Positions 9,879 to 19,009 of a stretch of DNA of 64,000 nucleotides are shown here, one piece after another. The DNA lies in contig CAUZRQ010000006.1 of assembly GCA_963582065.1 (NCBI GenBank), forward strand, positions 39,051 to 103,050, read 5' to 3'. The position numbers were made by a program, and so were the translations under genes. The notes under the pieces were generated by a model, which had not been told where the DNA came from, did no database searches, and was given only the letters and a program-made list of their open reading frames with translations. Position 1 is the stretch's first letter, and each line of letters starts with the position of its first letter. This DNA comes from UBA8437 sp963582065. GTDB lineage: Bacteria > Planctomycetota > Planctomycetia > Planctomycetales > Planctomycetaceae.

Positions 9879-10512
9879 CCGCTCGCCCCTGGTCACGGGC
9901 CAATCTCAACTGGTCACTCCGACGCTCGATCCTCTCGATGACGATCCGCATCCCTGCCCGCACGGCCCGCACCCGACACTCGGCCAACAAGCCCGCCACC
10001 CGCCGGCCGACCACACCGGGCGGTTCCCCCGCCGGCAACAGACCCGGAACCACCAGCAGGTGACGACACCGCAACCGCCGCGCCCGCCCGATGGCAATCT
10101 CCAACCGACTCATCACACCACGGCGGACGACCGGCGAGGACGAGGCGAACGTCACCCGGCCCAGGTCCACCACCGCCTCGATCGCCGCCAACTCGACCCG
10201 GTGACGCTCCAGCGCAACCGCCAGGTCCCGCTGCCACGTTTCGGGCCGATTCAAAACCGTCTCGTCGCGAACCACCCACCAACCGGCCGCCACCGCCCTG
10301 GCGACCAGCACTTCCGGACCCTCCGCGATGTCTTTTCGCAACGACTCCAGGTCCACGCCAGCGGGGACGTCCTCTCGCGACGACACACCGGCATCGACGA
10401 TCGAACTTCCCAGGACCACCGTCAGGCTTGCGGTCGTCGTCCGTTGCAGAAACCCCCGTCGGCTGCAGTCCGGCAGGCCCGGCACCCTCAACTCATGGCT
10501 CGTCTGACTCAC
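9871..10512 (-). CDS. Short Tat-tagged protein resembling the N-terminal part of a sugar isomerase/epimerase barrel
   Basis: 213 residues. The start is the GTG at 10512, not the ATG at 10527: GGGAGGAG ends 5 nt upstream of the GTG, which overlaps the previous gene's stop as GTGA. The N-terminus has a twin-arginine signal (SRRGFLQ near residues 19-25) with a hydrophobic stretch behind it. The body has alternating strand/helix segments like the xylose-isomerase-type TIM barrel (for example RHLLVVPG and MRIVIERIE), but the sequence stops where the barrel should continue, so metal-binding residues of the second half are absent. It may be a truncated relic or a half-barrel with an unknown role. 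The family call is tentative. Confidence 0.65.
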   Translation of the reverse strand: MSQTSHELRVPGLPDCSRRGFLQRTTTASLTVVLGSSIVDAGVSSREDVPAGVDLESLRKDIAEGPEVLVARAVAAGWWVVRDETVLNRPETWQRDLAVALERHRVELAAIEAVVDLGRVTFASSSPVVRRGVMSRLEIAIGRARRLRCRHLLVVPGLLPAGEPPGVVGRRVAGLLAECRVRAVRAGMRIVIERIERRSDQLRLARDQGRADA

Positions 10513-11198
10513 GAGAACTCCTCCCACATCCGTTCGAACTGCTTCGAGAAGTCTTCGACAAACCGGGGTTCACCGGTCACCAGGAAGTTCTCCTGGTTCC
10601 GGTTGGCCGCCGACCGGGTCCAGTTGTAGCTGCCGTTGAGCAGCAGGCGGTGATCGAAGATCGCGAACTTGTGATGCATGTGATCATCGGTCCGGTCGAT
10701 CCGCAACTCGATGCCGGCCGACTGCAACCGATCGATATCCGACCCACGGTCGCCTGACTTGTCGTCGTCGCTGATCACCCGCACCTTCACCTTACGTTGG
10801 TGGGCGTCGATGACGGCGTCCGAGACGCGGTCGTCGGTGATCGTGAACACGCAGATGTCGACACTGTTGCGTGCCCTGGCCAGCAGGCCGCGGATCTTCG
10901 CGGGGCAATCGTCCTTCGGAGCGAAGTAAGAGTCGGCCTGCGGTGGTGGCCCGCCGGTCGAATCGGCCGACTGCAGCATCTTGACCACCTCCTCGAGCCA
11001 CCCGATCGTCTCGATCGATTCCGGCCCCACCAGGGACTCGCGGGCGATATCGAACGCGACGCTGCGGTACAGCGCCAGGGCGTGAGGATCGGGATCGATG
11101 TGATCGAAGATCCGGTCCATCGCCTTTCGTTCGCTTCGAGTCAACCGGCGATCATCGATCGTCTGCTCGAGCATGGCGCGAACTTGTTGGGGATTCAC
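10509..11198 (-). CDS. Single-HKD phospholipase D family protein (Nuc/MitoPLD-like)
   Basis: 229 residues. A helical N-terminal region (about 1-75) precedes a PLD-like domain. One HxKx4D motif is present (H175, K177, D182), followed by LLLNGSYNWTRSA, typical of the small Nuc-type enzymes that dimerise to make one active site. There is no signal peptide. Members cut phosphodiester bonds in nucleic acids or phospholipids; the substrate is not inferable. The start is GTG, with GAGGAG 10 nt upstream, overlapping the upstream gene's stop as GTGA, so it is translationally coupled. It is unusual to find a cytosolic-looking nuclease or lipase between TIM-barrel genes. Confidence 0.9.
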   Translation of the reverse strand: MNPQQVRAMLEQTIDDRRLTRSERKAMDRIFDHIDPDPHALALYRSVAFDIARESLVGPESIETIGWLEEVVKMLQSADSTGGPPPQADSYFAPKDDCPAKIRGLLARARNSVDICVFTITDDRVSDAVIDAHQRKVKVRVISDDDKSGDRGSDIDRLQSAGIELRIDRTDDHMHHKFAIFDHRLLLNGSYNWTRSAANRNQENFLVTGEPRFVEDFSKQFERMWEEFS

Positions 11199-12616
11199 GA
11201 TTCTGACTCCTCACCGTTTCCATTGACAAATAATTGGCCGACGCTGGCCAGTTTCGTGTCACTCAGGTACCCGTAACGATTGATCCACACTCCGGCAGCC
11301 GGACTGTCGGCAACGATCTTCAGCCGGCGATGAAAATCGTCATCGGGACCGTAGCCGTGTACCAGCGGATAGACGACCGCTCGCCGGCCCACCGCGGCGG
11401 TCGCCTGGGCGATCTTCCGTCTCTGGACCGAGTCCGAGACCGGGTGAGGCTCGTGGGGTTCGGGATACCGGTAGTCGACCAACGCCTCGCCCCCGGGATC
11501 CTCGGTCGTCCCGTCGAACATGTCGAGCAGGCCGATCAGCGCCCGGACCAGTAATCGTTCATCCAAGCCCGGACGGCGGGCCATCAGTTCGTTGCCCCAG
11601 AAGGTGACCATCTGGGCCCAGTGCATGGTGTAGAGCTTGGGCGAGACCGCATCGGAGTACTCGGCGACACCGGCGAAATCCAACCCGGTCACCAGCGTCC
11701 ACGGTGGCATGAAGGCATGCGACATCAACTGGCGGGACGGATCGACGGCGTCGATCGCCTCGCGCCAATCCCTGACCAGATCGACCGACAGCGCCGCCTT
11801 CAATCTCAGCCACTCGACCACGCCCGGCCGCGCCAGTGCCTCGCGGCCCAGGCGGAAGCGGCCGCGGTCCCGGTCGGCCAGCTCGGCCAGGTCCGCGTCG
11901 GTCAACGACGTCTCGAGCCACTCCTTCAGAGCCGCCACGTCGGACTGGATCAGGCCGAAGTTGAAACCGTGATCGGCCGCCCAGTTCTCGACATGCAGGC
12001 CAAAGTCCTGGAAAACCTCGCCCCAGGTGTAGCAAGGATACTCGGGCCAATCGATCCGGAACCCGCTCACCTCGGGATACTCCCGCAACACGTCGGCGGT
12101 GTAGCAGCGGTTCCAGTCCCGCACCGCGGGGCTGGCCAGGCTCGCCGTATCGGCCATCCGGCCCTCGGGGATCTCACCGTCCGGCGTCCTGGGCCGGTCC
12201 TCGTCTCGCAGTCCCGACGGTCGCGCGGCGGGCAACTGCAGGAACACGTCCAACCCTCGGCGGCGTGACGCGGAAATGAACTCGCCGATCAGCGACCCGT
12301 GCGTCTCGGTCAACTCGCCGGGCGTCCGTGGCGAATAGGCGGATTCGACGTAGAGTCCCGGCTCGGGCCGGTAGCTGATTTCGCTCTTGACCCACAGCGA
12401 TCTCTTGCCGAATAGCGGCCGATCGAACAGTCGCGGACTGCTGCCGGCGTCATCAGGTGGCTGAAAACTCCCCTCGCCTTCGGCCGCCTCGGCAGTGACC
12501 GTCGGGTTGAGCGCCACGGCCGTCGCCCCGGCGGCGGTCACGTTGTCCAGGACCGGCTCGATACCTTCGCTGAGGATGAAGTCCCCCAGCACGGTGATTC
12601 CGACATATCGACTCAC
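11195..12616 (-). CDS. TIM-barrel, glycoside-hydrolase-like hypothetical protein
   Basis: 473 residues, GTG start. There is no clear signal peptide. Strand/helix periodicity and segments such as GLDVFLQLPAA, VSGFRIDWPEY and DAVSPKLYTMHW resemble planctomycete glycosidase-like barrels of uncertain function. An Asp in the FRIDWPEY strand could be catalytic. It starts 10 bp after the FG-GAP gene and its stop overlaps the PLD gene start. I do not recognise a specific enzyme; a polysaccharide- or sugar-related hydrolase is an inference from fold and from the sulfatase downstream. Confidence 0.75.
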   Translation of the reverse strand: MSRYVGITVLGDFILSEGIEPVLDNVTAAGATAVALNPTVTAEAAEGEGSFQPPDDAGSSPRLFDRPLFGKRSLWVKSEISYRPEPGLYVESAYSPRTPGELTETHGSLIGEFISASRRRGLDVFLQLPAARPSGLRDEDRPRTPDGEIPEGRMADTASLASPAVRDWNRCYTADVLREYPEVSGFRIDWPEYPCYTWGEVFQDFGLHVENWAADHGFNFGLIQSDVAALKEWLETSLTDADLAELADRDRGRFRLGREALARPGVVEWLRLKAALSVDLVRDWREAIDAVDPSRQLMSHAFMPPWTLVTGLDFAGVAEYSDAVSPKLYTMHWAQMVTFWGNELMARRPGLDERLLVRALIGLLDMFDGTTEDPGGEALVDYRYPEPHEPHPVSDSVQRRKIAQATAAVGRRAVVYPLVHGYGPDDDFHRRLKIVADSPAAGVWINRYGYLSDTKLASVGQLFVNGNGEESES

Positions 12617-12626
12617 GGCAGCAGGC

Positions 12627-13769
12627 TCACTTCAGCGGACTCTCGTACCACACCACGTTCTTGCTGCCGCGTCCGGCAATCAGGATATCCAGGTCGCCGT
12701 CGCCGTCGATGTCCACCGCGCGAATGTCGTAGGACTCCTGGTTGCTGCCGATCAGGTGATTCTTGAAGTGGCCCTTCCCGTCGTTCTCGAACCACCAGGC
12801 CTCCTTGCTTCCGAAGCCGCAGGTGGCCGCATCGATGTCACCGTCGCCGTCCATATCGGTCACGACCAGGCAGTGAGGTTCCTTGAGCGTCTTGTGGATC
12901 TCACGGATCCGGAACGTAGGAGCCTCGAACCACAACACGCCCACACCGTGACCGCGGGTGGCGATGAAATCGGTCTTGCCGTCGCCGTTGACGTCGGCGG
13001 GCTGGATGTTGGTGGCCCCGGGCTGGTTGTCGGCCAGCAGGTGCTTGGTCCACGTCCTGGTCGGGTCCTTGGGTGCTTCCCACCAGGCGAACCAGTTGCC
13101 CATCTTCGTCTTGTCGGACGGTCCGCCCTTGGCCGCACTGGACGCATCGGGCCGACCGTCGCCGTTGACGTCGCCGTAGCCCAGGTAATGCGACAGCCCG
13201 GGAGCATCGCCGGCGGCGAAGATGTGACGATGCCAGCGGTCGGCCTTGCGAGGACGTCGGGGCACTTTCAGCCACGCCAGCGAGTTGGGGTAGCGGCCGA
13301 CCGGCTGGGCGCTGTTGGCCAACAGGTCGGGATGACCGTCACCGTCGATGTCCCCCTTGAGCAGGCCGTGGATGCCGTTGACCTGGTCGTCGACCAGGTG
13401 AAATTTCCACTCCTGCTCCAGCGGCTTCTTGGGCTGCTCGAGCCAGTAGATCAATCCCGGCGTGTAGCGGGCTCCGATCCAGTCGAGATCTCCGTCACGA
13501 TCGACATCCATGAACTCCGAGTGGATGCACCCGTGAGCCGGGTTCGTTTCGATGACCGTTTCGGTCCAGTCCGGTCCGACAAACAGCCGGGTCTTGCCGT
13601 CGCTGTTGGCGATGATGTCGACCTTCTTGTCGCCGGTGAAATCGGCAGCCACGGCGTTGACCGTATGCACACCGTTGTGCACGACGTGTTTCTTCCATTC
13701 GGCGGCATCGGTCGACGCGACCAGCACTCCCAACAGCAACAGCGACAACGATCGGGCAGGGCGGTACAT
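12627..13769 (-). CDS. Secreted FG-GAP/VCBS repeat protein (beta-propeller)
   Basis: 380 residues with a clear Sec signal peptide (hydrophobic LLLLGVLVA, cleavage near ASTDA-AE). The rest is a series of about seven repeats with Ca2+-binding DxDxDG-type loops (DVDRDGDLD, DIDGDGHPD, DVNGDGRPD, DVNGDGKTD, DMDGDGDID, DIDGDGDLD), each followed by a W/Y-F/Y-E strand. This is the FG-GAP/VCBS beta-propeller found in many secreted planctomycete proteins and probably mediates binding rather than catalysis. It is the first gene of the minus-strand unit. The 230 bp to the divergent gene at 14000 should contain both promoters. Confidence 0.88.
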   Translation of the reverse strand: MYRPARSLSLLLLGVLVASTDAAEWKKHVVHNGVHTVNAVAADFTGDKKVDIIANSDGKTRLFVGPDWTETVIETNPAHGCIHSEFMDVDRDGDLDWIGARYTPGLIYWLEQPKKPLEQEWKFHLVDDQVNGIHGLLKGDIDGDGHPDLLANSAQPVGRYPNSLAWLKVPRRPRKADRWHRHIFAAGDAPGLSHYLGYGDVNGDGRPDASSAAKGGPSDKTKMGNWFAWWEAPKDPTRTWTKHLLADNQPGATNIQPADVNGDGKTDFIATRGHGVGVLWFEAPTFRIREIHKTLKEPHCLVVTDMDGDGDIDAATCGFGSKEAWWFENDGKGHFKNHLIGSNQESYDIRAVDIDGDGDLDILIAGRGSKNVVWYESPLK

Positions 13770-13999
13770 GAGTCCGGGGCTCCACGTAGGTCACACGAGT
13801 CAATCGACGGCGTATCAGGCTATCAGCCCCAACCCACGAATTCACCCGAGCGCTGTTCTCCAGTCCGCCGGCACCTTTTTTTTGCTGTCCAGTTGTTCCG
13901 GCAGCAATTCTGCGGATATTCCGTAGGGGACGTGGCACGTCGTTATTCCCGTCTGCTGCGTCTTGCGGAATCAATCCCTGGCAGCCAGAGTCCTCGTCC

Positions 14000-14908
14000 A
14001 TGAAAGTTCTCCTCAGCGGTGCCTCGGGGCTGGTCGGATCAGCCCTCTCCAAGTCCCTCTCATCCGACGGCCACCAGGTGCTGCGGCTGGTCCGCGGCAG
14101 TTCCCGGGCGTCGGAAGCCGATGCGATCACCTGGTCGGCGGTCGAGGGAACCGTCGACACCGAGGCCCTGGCAACTCATGGTCGACTCGACGCGGTGGTG
14201 CACCTGGCCGGCGAGGGCATCGCCAACCACCGCTGGACCGCGGCCCAGAAAGCCCGACTCCGCGACAGCCGGGTCATCGGCACCCGGGGCGTCGCCGAGG
14301 CCGTGGCCGGACTGCCCGAACCTCCGGGCGTGCTGGTCAGTGCGTCGGCCATCGGCTGGTACGGAGATCGCGGCGCCGAGTGGGTCGACGAAACCGACGA
14401 GCCGGGTGAGATGTTCCTGAGTGATCTGTGCCGTGACTGGGAAGCGGCGACGACACCGGCCCGCGAGGCGGGTATCCGGGTGGTCAACCACCGCATCGGC
14501 GTGGTGCTTTCGGCCAACGGCGGCGCGCTGACCAAGATGCTCCTGCCCTTCAAGCTGGGACTGGGGGGCCGCGTTGGCTCCGGAGACCAGTACTGGAGCT
14601 GGATCACGCTGGACGACCTGGTCGCCTCGATCCGCCACGTGATCGAGACCGAGACGATTTCCGGGCCGGTCAATGCGGTCGCCCCGGCGCCGGCGACCAA
14701 CCTCGAATTCACCAAGTCGCTCGGAAAAGTCCTGCGACGTCCGACCCTCTTCCCGATGCCCGCATTCGTCGCCCGGTTGTTGCTGGGCCAGATGGCCGAC
14801 GAACTGCTGCTGGGCGGTGCACGGATTCGGGCGGGTGTGCTCGAGCAAACCGGGTTCAAGTGGTCTCATCCCGAATTGGAAGAGGCACTCGTCGACGTGC
14901 TGTCGTAG
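14000..14908 (+). CDS. TIGR01777-family NAD(P)-dependent epimerase (YfcH-like)
   Basis: 302 residues. The Rossmann GASGLVGSAL motif is at residues 7-16, then HLAGEGIANHRW, SASAIGWYGDRG and the C-terminal DUF1731-type end (FKLGLGGRVGSGDQYWSWI followed by a C-terminal LLGG-x-R segment). All are hallmarks of the TIGR01777 branch of the extended short-chain dehydrogenases. Length fits the family (about 300). The substrate in this branch is not established. It is transcribed alone, convergent with the isomerase gene 28 bp away. Confidence 0.93.
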   Translation: MKVLLSGASGLVGSALSKSLSSDGHQVLRLVRGSSRASEADAITWSAVEGTVDTEALATHGRLDAVVHLAGEGIANHRWTAAQKARLRDSRVIGTRGVAEAVAGLPEPPGVLVSASAIGWYGDRGAEWVDETDEPGEMFLSDLCRDWEAATTPAREAGIRVVNHRIGVVLSANGGALTKMLLPFKLGLGGRVGSGDQYWSWITLDDLVASIRHVIETETISGPVNAVAPAPATNLEFTKSLGKVLRRPTLFPMPAFVARLLLGQMADELLLGGARIRAGVLEQTGFKWSHPELEEALVDVLS

Positions 14909-14912
14909 CCGA

Positions 14913-14933
14913 GGTCGGGCGGGCGGCCCGGCC
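14913..14933. terminator. Hairpin between convergent genes
   Basis: GGTCGGGC and GCCCGGCC form an 8-bp stem (one G-T pair) around a GGGCG loop, exactly between the stop at 14908 and the convergent stop at 14937. There is no T-tract on either side, so this is a terminator-like hairpin by position and GC stem only. Confidence 0.4.
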
Positions 14934-14936
14934 GAA

Positions 14937-15773
14937 TCACTTGACGATCCGTTTGAAGTACTTCAGGTCGACGGCCGACTGGTCGAGCAACTCGACGCTG
15001 GTCAGGCTGCGGAAGCTCGACCCGCCCTTGTACTCGCTGTGCAGCGACACCGTCCCGTCGTACTTCAGTTCCTTCAGCCGAGCCACGAATTTCGGCAAGG
15101 GCGCCTGGCCGTCGGCCAGCGGAACGTACACCGTGCGGAACCTCGCCTGGCCGTGCTCGTCGCGGCCGTCGGGTTTCCACTGGAAGTTCTTGATGCCCAC
15201 CAGCGAGACCCACGGGGCAACAAGGTCCAGGCCCATCTCCCAGCCGGACAGCCCGCCCTCGACGGTCATGTGCATCGGATCGGCGTAGGCTCCCACGGTC
15301 CTGGGATCGAAGTCCTTGAGGATCAGGTACAGGATCGAACCGCCGTTGGCCAGGATCTGTCCCGAGTGAACATGGACGCAGGGCTGGATGCCGTACTTCG
15401 AAGTCAGCTTGATGAGCCCCTCGAGTTTCCGTCGGGCGGTGTCAATCTGCTTGAGCAGCGAACCGAACGGCTGGTATCTCCAGTACCCCAGCTTGATCTG
15501 CCGGACGCCGTAGTGGGCACACGAGGCGATCACGTCCTTGGCGAACGGGCTGTCGGTTCCGTTGATCCCCGTCGAGGCCATCAGGATCTCGACCTTCTCC
15601 CGCATCGCCACCTGGTGCGCATGCGCCAGGCCCATCTCGGCGTTCTTGGGCAACACGTGGCCACCGGGTCTCAGTGTCAGGTCGAGACCGTCAAAGCCCC
15701 GCTGCTTGACCTCCCGGCACACCTGTTCGATCTTCATGTCGGCCAGGTTGTCAGTGAACAGCACGTACTTCAT
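14937..15773 (-). CDS. Sugar phosphate isomerase/epimerase-like TIM-barrel protein
   Basis: 278 residues, cytosolic (no signal). The sequence fits the xylose-isomerase-like barrel: an N-terminal VCREVKQRGFDGLDLTLRPG segment and the central CVHVHSGQ strand. GAYADPMHM follows, where D and H are typical metal ligands, and then SLVGIKNFQW and the C-terminal YDGTVSLHSEY with a conserved H/E pair. Members isomerise or epimerise sugars and inositols with a divalent metal. The substrate is unknown. It is 75 bp downstream of the glycosidase-like gene on the same strand, suggesting a joint role in carbohydrate use. Unlike the protein at 9871, this barrel is complete. Confidence 0.88.
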   Translation of the reverse strand: MKYVLFTDNLADMKIEQVCREVKQRGFDGLDLTLRPGGHVLPKNAEMGLAHAHQVAMREKVEILMASTGINGTDSPFAKDVIASCAHYGVRQIKLGYWRYQPFGSLLKQIDTARRKLEGLIKLTSKYGIQPCVHVHSGQILANGGSILYLILKDFDPRTVGAYADPMHMTVEGGLSGWEMGLDLVAPWVSLVGIKNFQWKPDGRDEHGQARFRTVYVPLADGQAPLPKFVARLKELKYDGTVSLHSEYKGGSSFRSLTSVELLDQSAVDLKYFKRIVK

Positions 15774-15848
15774 CTGTGATTTCTCCGCACTCGGTGAGTT
15801 GAAGCGGCCCTCGAGCCACCGATTCCGCGACGCCTGGGATTCTCGAGT

Positions 15849-17195
15849 TCACGGCCGAGGTTGGTCGTAAACGAATCGCCACACGACCACGTCACACTCG
15901 TACATGAAAAACTCGAGTTTTTTGGTCGTGTTGAGTTCAGCCGGGACGAACTGGACCGGGATCCGTTCGTGCTGAAACGAGTCGATCGTCAACTGGCCCG
16001 TCTTGTCCGGCGTGATCACCGACAGTCCACTGGGATACTGCCGCACCAGTTGAAACGGCGTCGGCAGTTCAACGGTCACTTTCATCCGTCGTTCGTGGCC
16101 GGCATTGACGACCCCGACGTACAGGCTGCCGTTGTGCCACCTCTGCCAGTGGTAGACGTCGTCCCGTGTGCGACCGGCCTCCTTGACTGTCCGCTCGTAG
16201 CGAACCGTTGCCGCCTGTGTTTTGGTCGGCACAGGAGACAACAGCACCGGCTCGAGCACCTTCAGTTCATCGCCCAGGTCACACACCGCTCCCCAGATGC
16301 TGGGCAGTTTGCGGATGTCGTAGTGAGACAACTCGACCCGCTTCGGCGACCAGTAGAAAACGCTCGACCGTGCCCCCGCGGCGATGTTGGCGTGAACCTG
16401 GGCCCGAATCTCCTTGGCGTTGGGCCGGTGCGTCTTGTCGGTGATCACGTTGCGGCGGTCGGCGATCCTCCAGTCGAAGGCCTGCGAGACGCTCCAGACC
16501 GACTTCGTCGGCCACCGCTGCGAATACCCCTTCGTTTCGCTCATCGTCCACGCCCAGGGACCGTCGGGAACGGGATAGGTGTTGGGCCAGAGAATGTCGG
16601 CGTTGTCGGCGTTGTTGACAGAGAAGAACTCGGCACGGGTGCCACAGATCACGACCGGGTGGTTGGGATCGACCTTCTTGATCATCCGGTAGACCTTGTT
16701 GAGATTGGCCGCAACCTTCTTGGGTTCGCGGCGGCGACCGGGTTCATCCGAGAGATACCAGAGCCACAGGGCCGGTTCGTTCTTGACCGCTTCGACCAGC
16801 TTGCGGGCCGTCGGCACATCCCCCAGGTCCTCCACCACATCCCGAGGCAGTCCCAGCGCCACACCGATCCCGTGCTCGGCCGCCCCCCTCAGGTAGGTCC
16901 GGGCCCGCCGGATCCACTTGTCCGCATCCCCGTTGATCTGGACCTCGAAGAGGTACTCGTGGGTCAGGTCGAACCGGGCCTGCTTCAGGCCGGCGAACTC
17001 CGTGATCGAATCCGAAGGATCCCGGAAAGCACCATAGAGATACCGCCGGCGGCCATTGACCCGGACAAAACCGTCCTTGTCGATGATGACCCTGGTGGGT
17101 TGACGACTGCTGGCCGCCTTTTCGATCGCAGCCGTCGGTGGCATGACAATTGCCAAGGAGGCCAACACGCCCCAACTGACCAGTGGTCTGAACAT
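15849..17195 (-). CDS. Secreted glycoside-hydrolase-like protein (beta-galactosidase-type TIM barrel)
   Basis: 448 residues from the ATG at 17195, which has AGGAG about 8 nt upstream (an in-frame GTG at 17210 is less likely). The N-terminus is a signal peptide (VLASLAIVMPPTAA). A TIM-barrel-like body follows: LYGAF opening strand, GVALGLPRD, ALWLWYLSDEPGR (Glu in the DEP motif is placed like the acid/base of clan A glycosidases), HPVVICGTRAEFF and SSVFYWSPKRVE (candidate nucleophile Glu). A beta-rich C-terminal module ends the protein. By resemblance it is a periplasmic glycosidase; the family is not resolved. The 228 bp upstream (17196-17423) contain no gene. Confidence 0.75.
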   Translation of the reverse strand: MFRPLVSWGVLASLAIVMPPTAAIEKAASSRQPTRVIIDKDGFVRVNGRRRYLYGAFRDPSDSITEFAGLKQARFDLTHEYLFEVQINGDADKWIRRARTYLRGAAEHGIGVALGLPRDVVEDLGDVPTARKLVEAVKNEPALWLWYLSDEPGRRREPKKVAANLNKVYRMIKKVDPNHPVVICGTRAEFFSVNNADNADILWPNTYPVPDGPWAWTMSETKGYSQRWPTKSVWSVSQAFDWRIADRRNVITDKTHRPNAKEIRAQVHANIAAGARSSVFYWSPKRVELSHYDIRKLPSIWGAVCDLGDELKVLEPVLLSPVPTKTQAATVRYERTVKEAGRTRDDVYHWQRWHNGSLYVGVVNAGHERRMKVTVELPTPFQLVRQYPSGLSVITPDKTGQLTIDSFQHERIPVQFVPAELNTTKKLEFFMYECDVVVWRFVYDQPRP

Positions 17196-17423
17196 CGACG
17201 AACTCCTCACGGACAGGAAACAAGAAGCGAGCCCGATTATAGCCGTGAGCAGCCGGGGGACGTATCGGTCGCACGACGAACGAACGAATGAATGTTCGGC
17301 CGTGTCCGGTCAACGATCCCGGTCGACCTGATAAGGAGCCGCTCCACCACCGCGGGCGCGACGAACAACAGCAAAACCACGCCGTATTCCGGGACCAACA
17401 CCCGTCACGGCTGGCGACAGGTT

Positions 17424-18983
17424 CTAGACCACGGGAAGCTCGACCACCGCAGCGTGCTGCACTTCGCGAGTGACGATACGGCCGATCAGCGTGGTCGCGG
17501 TGCAGTCGTCGACCGAGATCGTCGCCAGCGACCCGGCCAGCCGCGGGTTGCCGTCAAAGACCACGATCCGGTCGCAATCGGTCCGGCCGACCAGTTGGAT
17601 CGGACCGCTCACCGGCTCAGACATCACGTCATTTCCGGCACCCCGCGGAGTCTCCAGCGACACCACCTCGACGGCGGCGTCTTCCGAGAGTTCGACACCG
17701 GGCACCGGGTGGGGCGCCACGGCCAGCTGCCGCTTCAATTGCTTGAGAGCCATCTTGCTGGGGCCTTCGACCAGCACGTCGGCCGTGCGGCCGATGAACT
17801 CGGCGTTGTCCTCTTCGCAGATCGCCGTCTGCACATCCAGCAGCCGAGCGTTGCGTTCCCGTTTGACGGCTTCGGGCACGTCGTCGACCAGCCGCTCGTC
17901 GGCCTTCGTCCCCGATCGCGGGCTGTACTTGAAGATGAAACTGTTCTTGAACCGGCACTCCTCGACCAGTCGCCGGCTCGCCTCGAAGTCCTCATCGGTC
18001 TCGCCGCAGAACCCGACGATGAAGTCGCTGGAAACCGCGCACCCCGGGACGATCTCGTTGATCCGCCTCATCATCTCGCGGTACTCGTCCACCGTGTACC
18101 CCCGCTTCATCCTCTCGAGCACCGTGTCCGACCCCGACTGGGCCGGCACGTGCAGGTAGCGGCCGACCTTGGGCAGGTCGCGGACCGCCTCGAGCAACCG
18201 GGCGTCCATGTCGCGGGGAAAATTGGTGACAAACTTGATCCGCTCGATCCCCTCGGTGTCGTGGATCAATTCCAGCACGTCGGCCAACCGAAAGGAGCGG
18301 CCGTCTTCGACGTGCGAGTAGCTGTTGACGGTCTGCCCGAGCAACGTCACCTCGCGGACCCCCTGTCCGGCCAGGGCCCCCACCTCCGTGAGAATCTGCG
18401 ATGGCGGACGACTCTGCTCGGGGCCACGGGTGGTCGGCACCACGCAGTAGGTGCAGAACTTGTCACAGCCGATCATGATCCGGACGTAGGCCTGAAAAGG
18501 GCTGGACCGCATGGTCGGATCGCGCAACGGATCGTAGCTCTCGAAGCTCGACACCACCTCGTCACGGCTGCCGCCGGTCCGTGCCAGGCTGACGGCCAGG
18601 GCCTTGTTGCGGTCCCGCCGCGCTTCGGACACCAGCCGGGGGATCTCGGCCAACTGGCCGGTCCCGACCACCATGTCGACGTGAGGTGCTCTCTGGAAGA
18701 TCAGTTCCTGGTCCTTCTGGGCCATGCAGCCGAAGACGCCGATCACCTTGTCGGGCCGCTTCCGCTTGCTGTACTTCAGCCGGCCCAGTTGGCTGTAGAT
18801 CTTGTGCTCGGCGTGCTCGCGGACACTGCAGGTGTTGAACAACACCGTGTCCGCGTCGTTCATGCTCTCGGTCAGCTCGTAACCGCCCTCGCGCAACGCC
18901 GCCACGACCAGTTCGCTGTCGAGCACGTTCATCTGGCAGCCAACCGTCTCGATGTACAGCAGTTGGTTGTGGCTGTTGGACAT
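17424..18983 (-). CDS. miaB: tRNA-2-methylthio-N6-dimethylallyladenosine synthase MiaB
   Basis: 519 residues from the ATG at 18983 (GGAG upstream). The N-terminal UPF0004 domain carries the three auxiliary cluster cysteines (ETVGCQMN, FNTCSVRE, VFGCMAQ). The radical-SAM motif CDKFCTYC lies near residue 180, followed by LLGQTVNSY and FVTNFPRD, and a C-terminal TRAM region. MiaB inserts a methylthio group at i6A37 of tRNAs reading U-starting codons. It is longer than most MiaB proteins (about 440-475) because of about 50 extra residues within the TRAM-region portion. It follows efp by 26 bp, making a small translation-fidelity operon. Confidence 0.95.
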   Translation of the reverse strand: MSNSHNQLLYIETVGCQMNVLDSELVVAALREGGYELTESMNDADTVLFNTCSVREHAEHKIYSQLGRLKYSKRKRPDKVIGVFGCMAQKDQELIFQRAPHVDMVVGTGQLAEIPRLVSEARRDRNKALAVSLARTGGSRDEVVSSFESYDPLRDPTMRSSPFQAYVRIMIGCDKFCTYCVVPTTRGPEQSRPPSQILTEVGALAGQGVREVTLLGQTVNSYSHVEDGRSFRLADVLELIHDTEGIERIKFVTNFPRDMDARLLEAVRDLPKVGRYLHVPAQSGSDTVLERMKRGYTVDEYREMMRRINEIVPGCAVSSDFIVGFCGETDEDFEASRRLVEECRFKNSFIFKYSPRSGTKADERLVDDVPEAVKRERNARLLDVQTAICEEDNAEFIGRTADVLVEGPSKMALKQLKRQLAVAPHPVPGVELSEDAAVEVVSLETPRGAGNDVMSEPVSGPIQLVGRTDCDRIVVFDGNPRLAGSLATISVDDCTATTLIGRIVTREVQHAAVVELPVV

Positions 18984-19009
18984 CGGGGGGGGCTCCGGGG
19001 GCAACGGCC

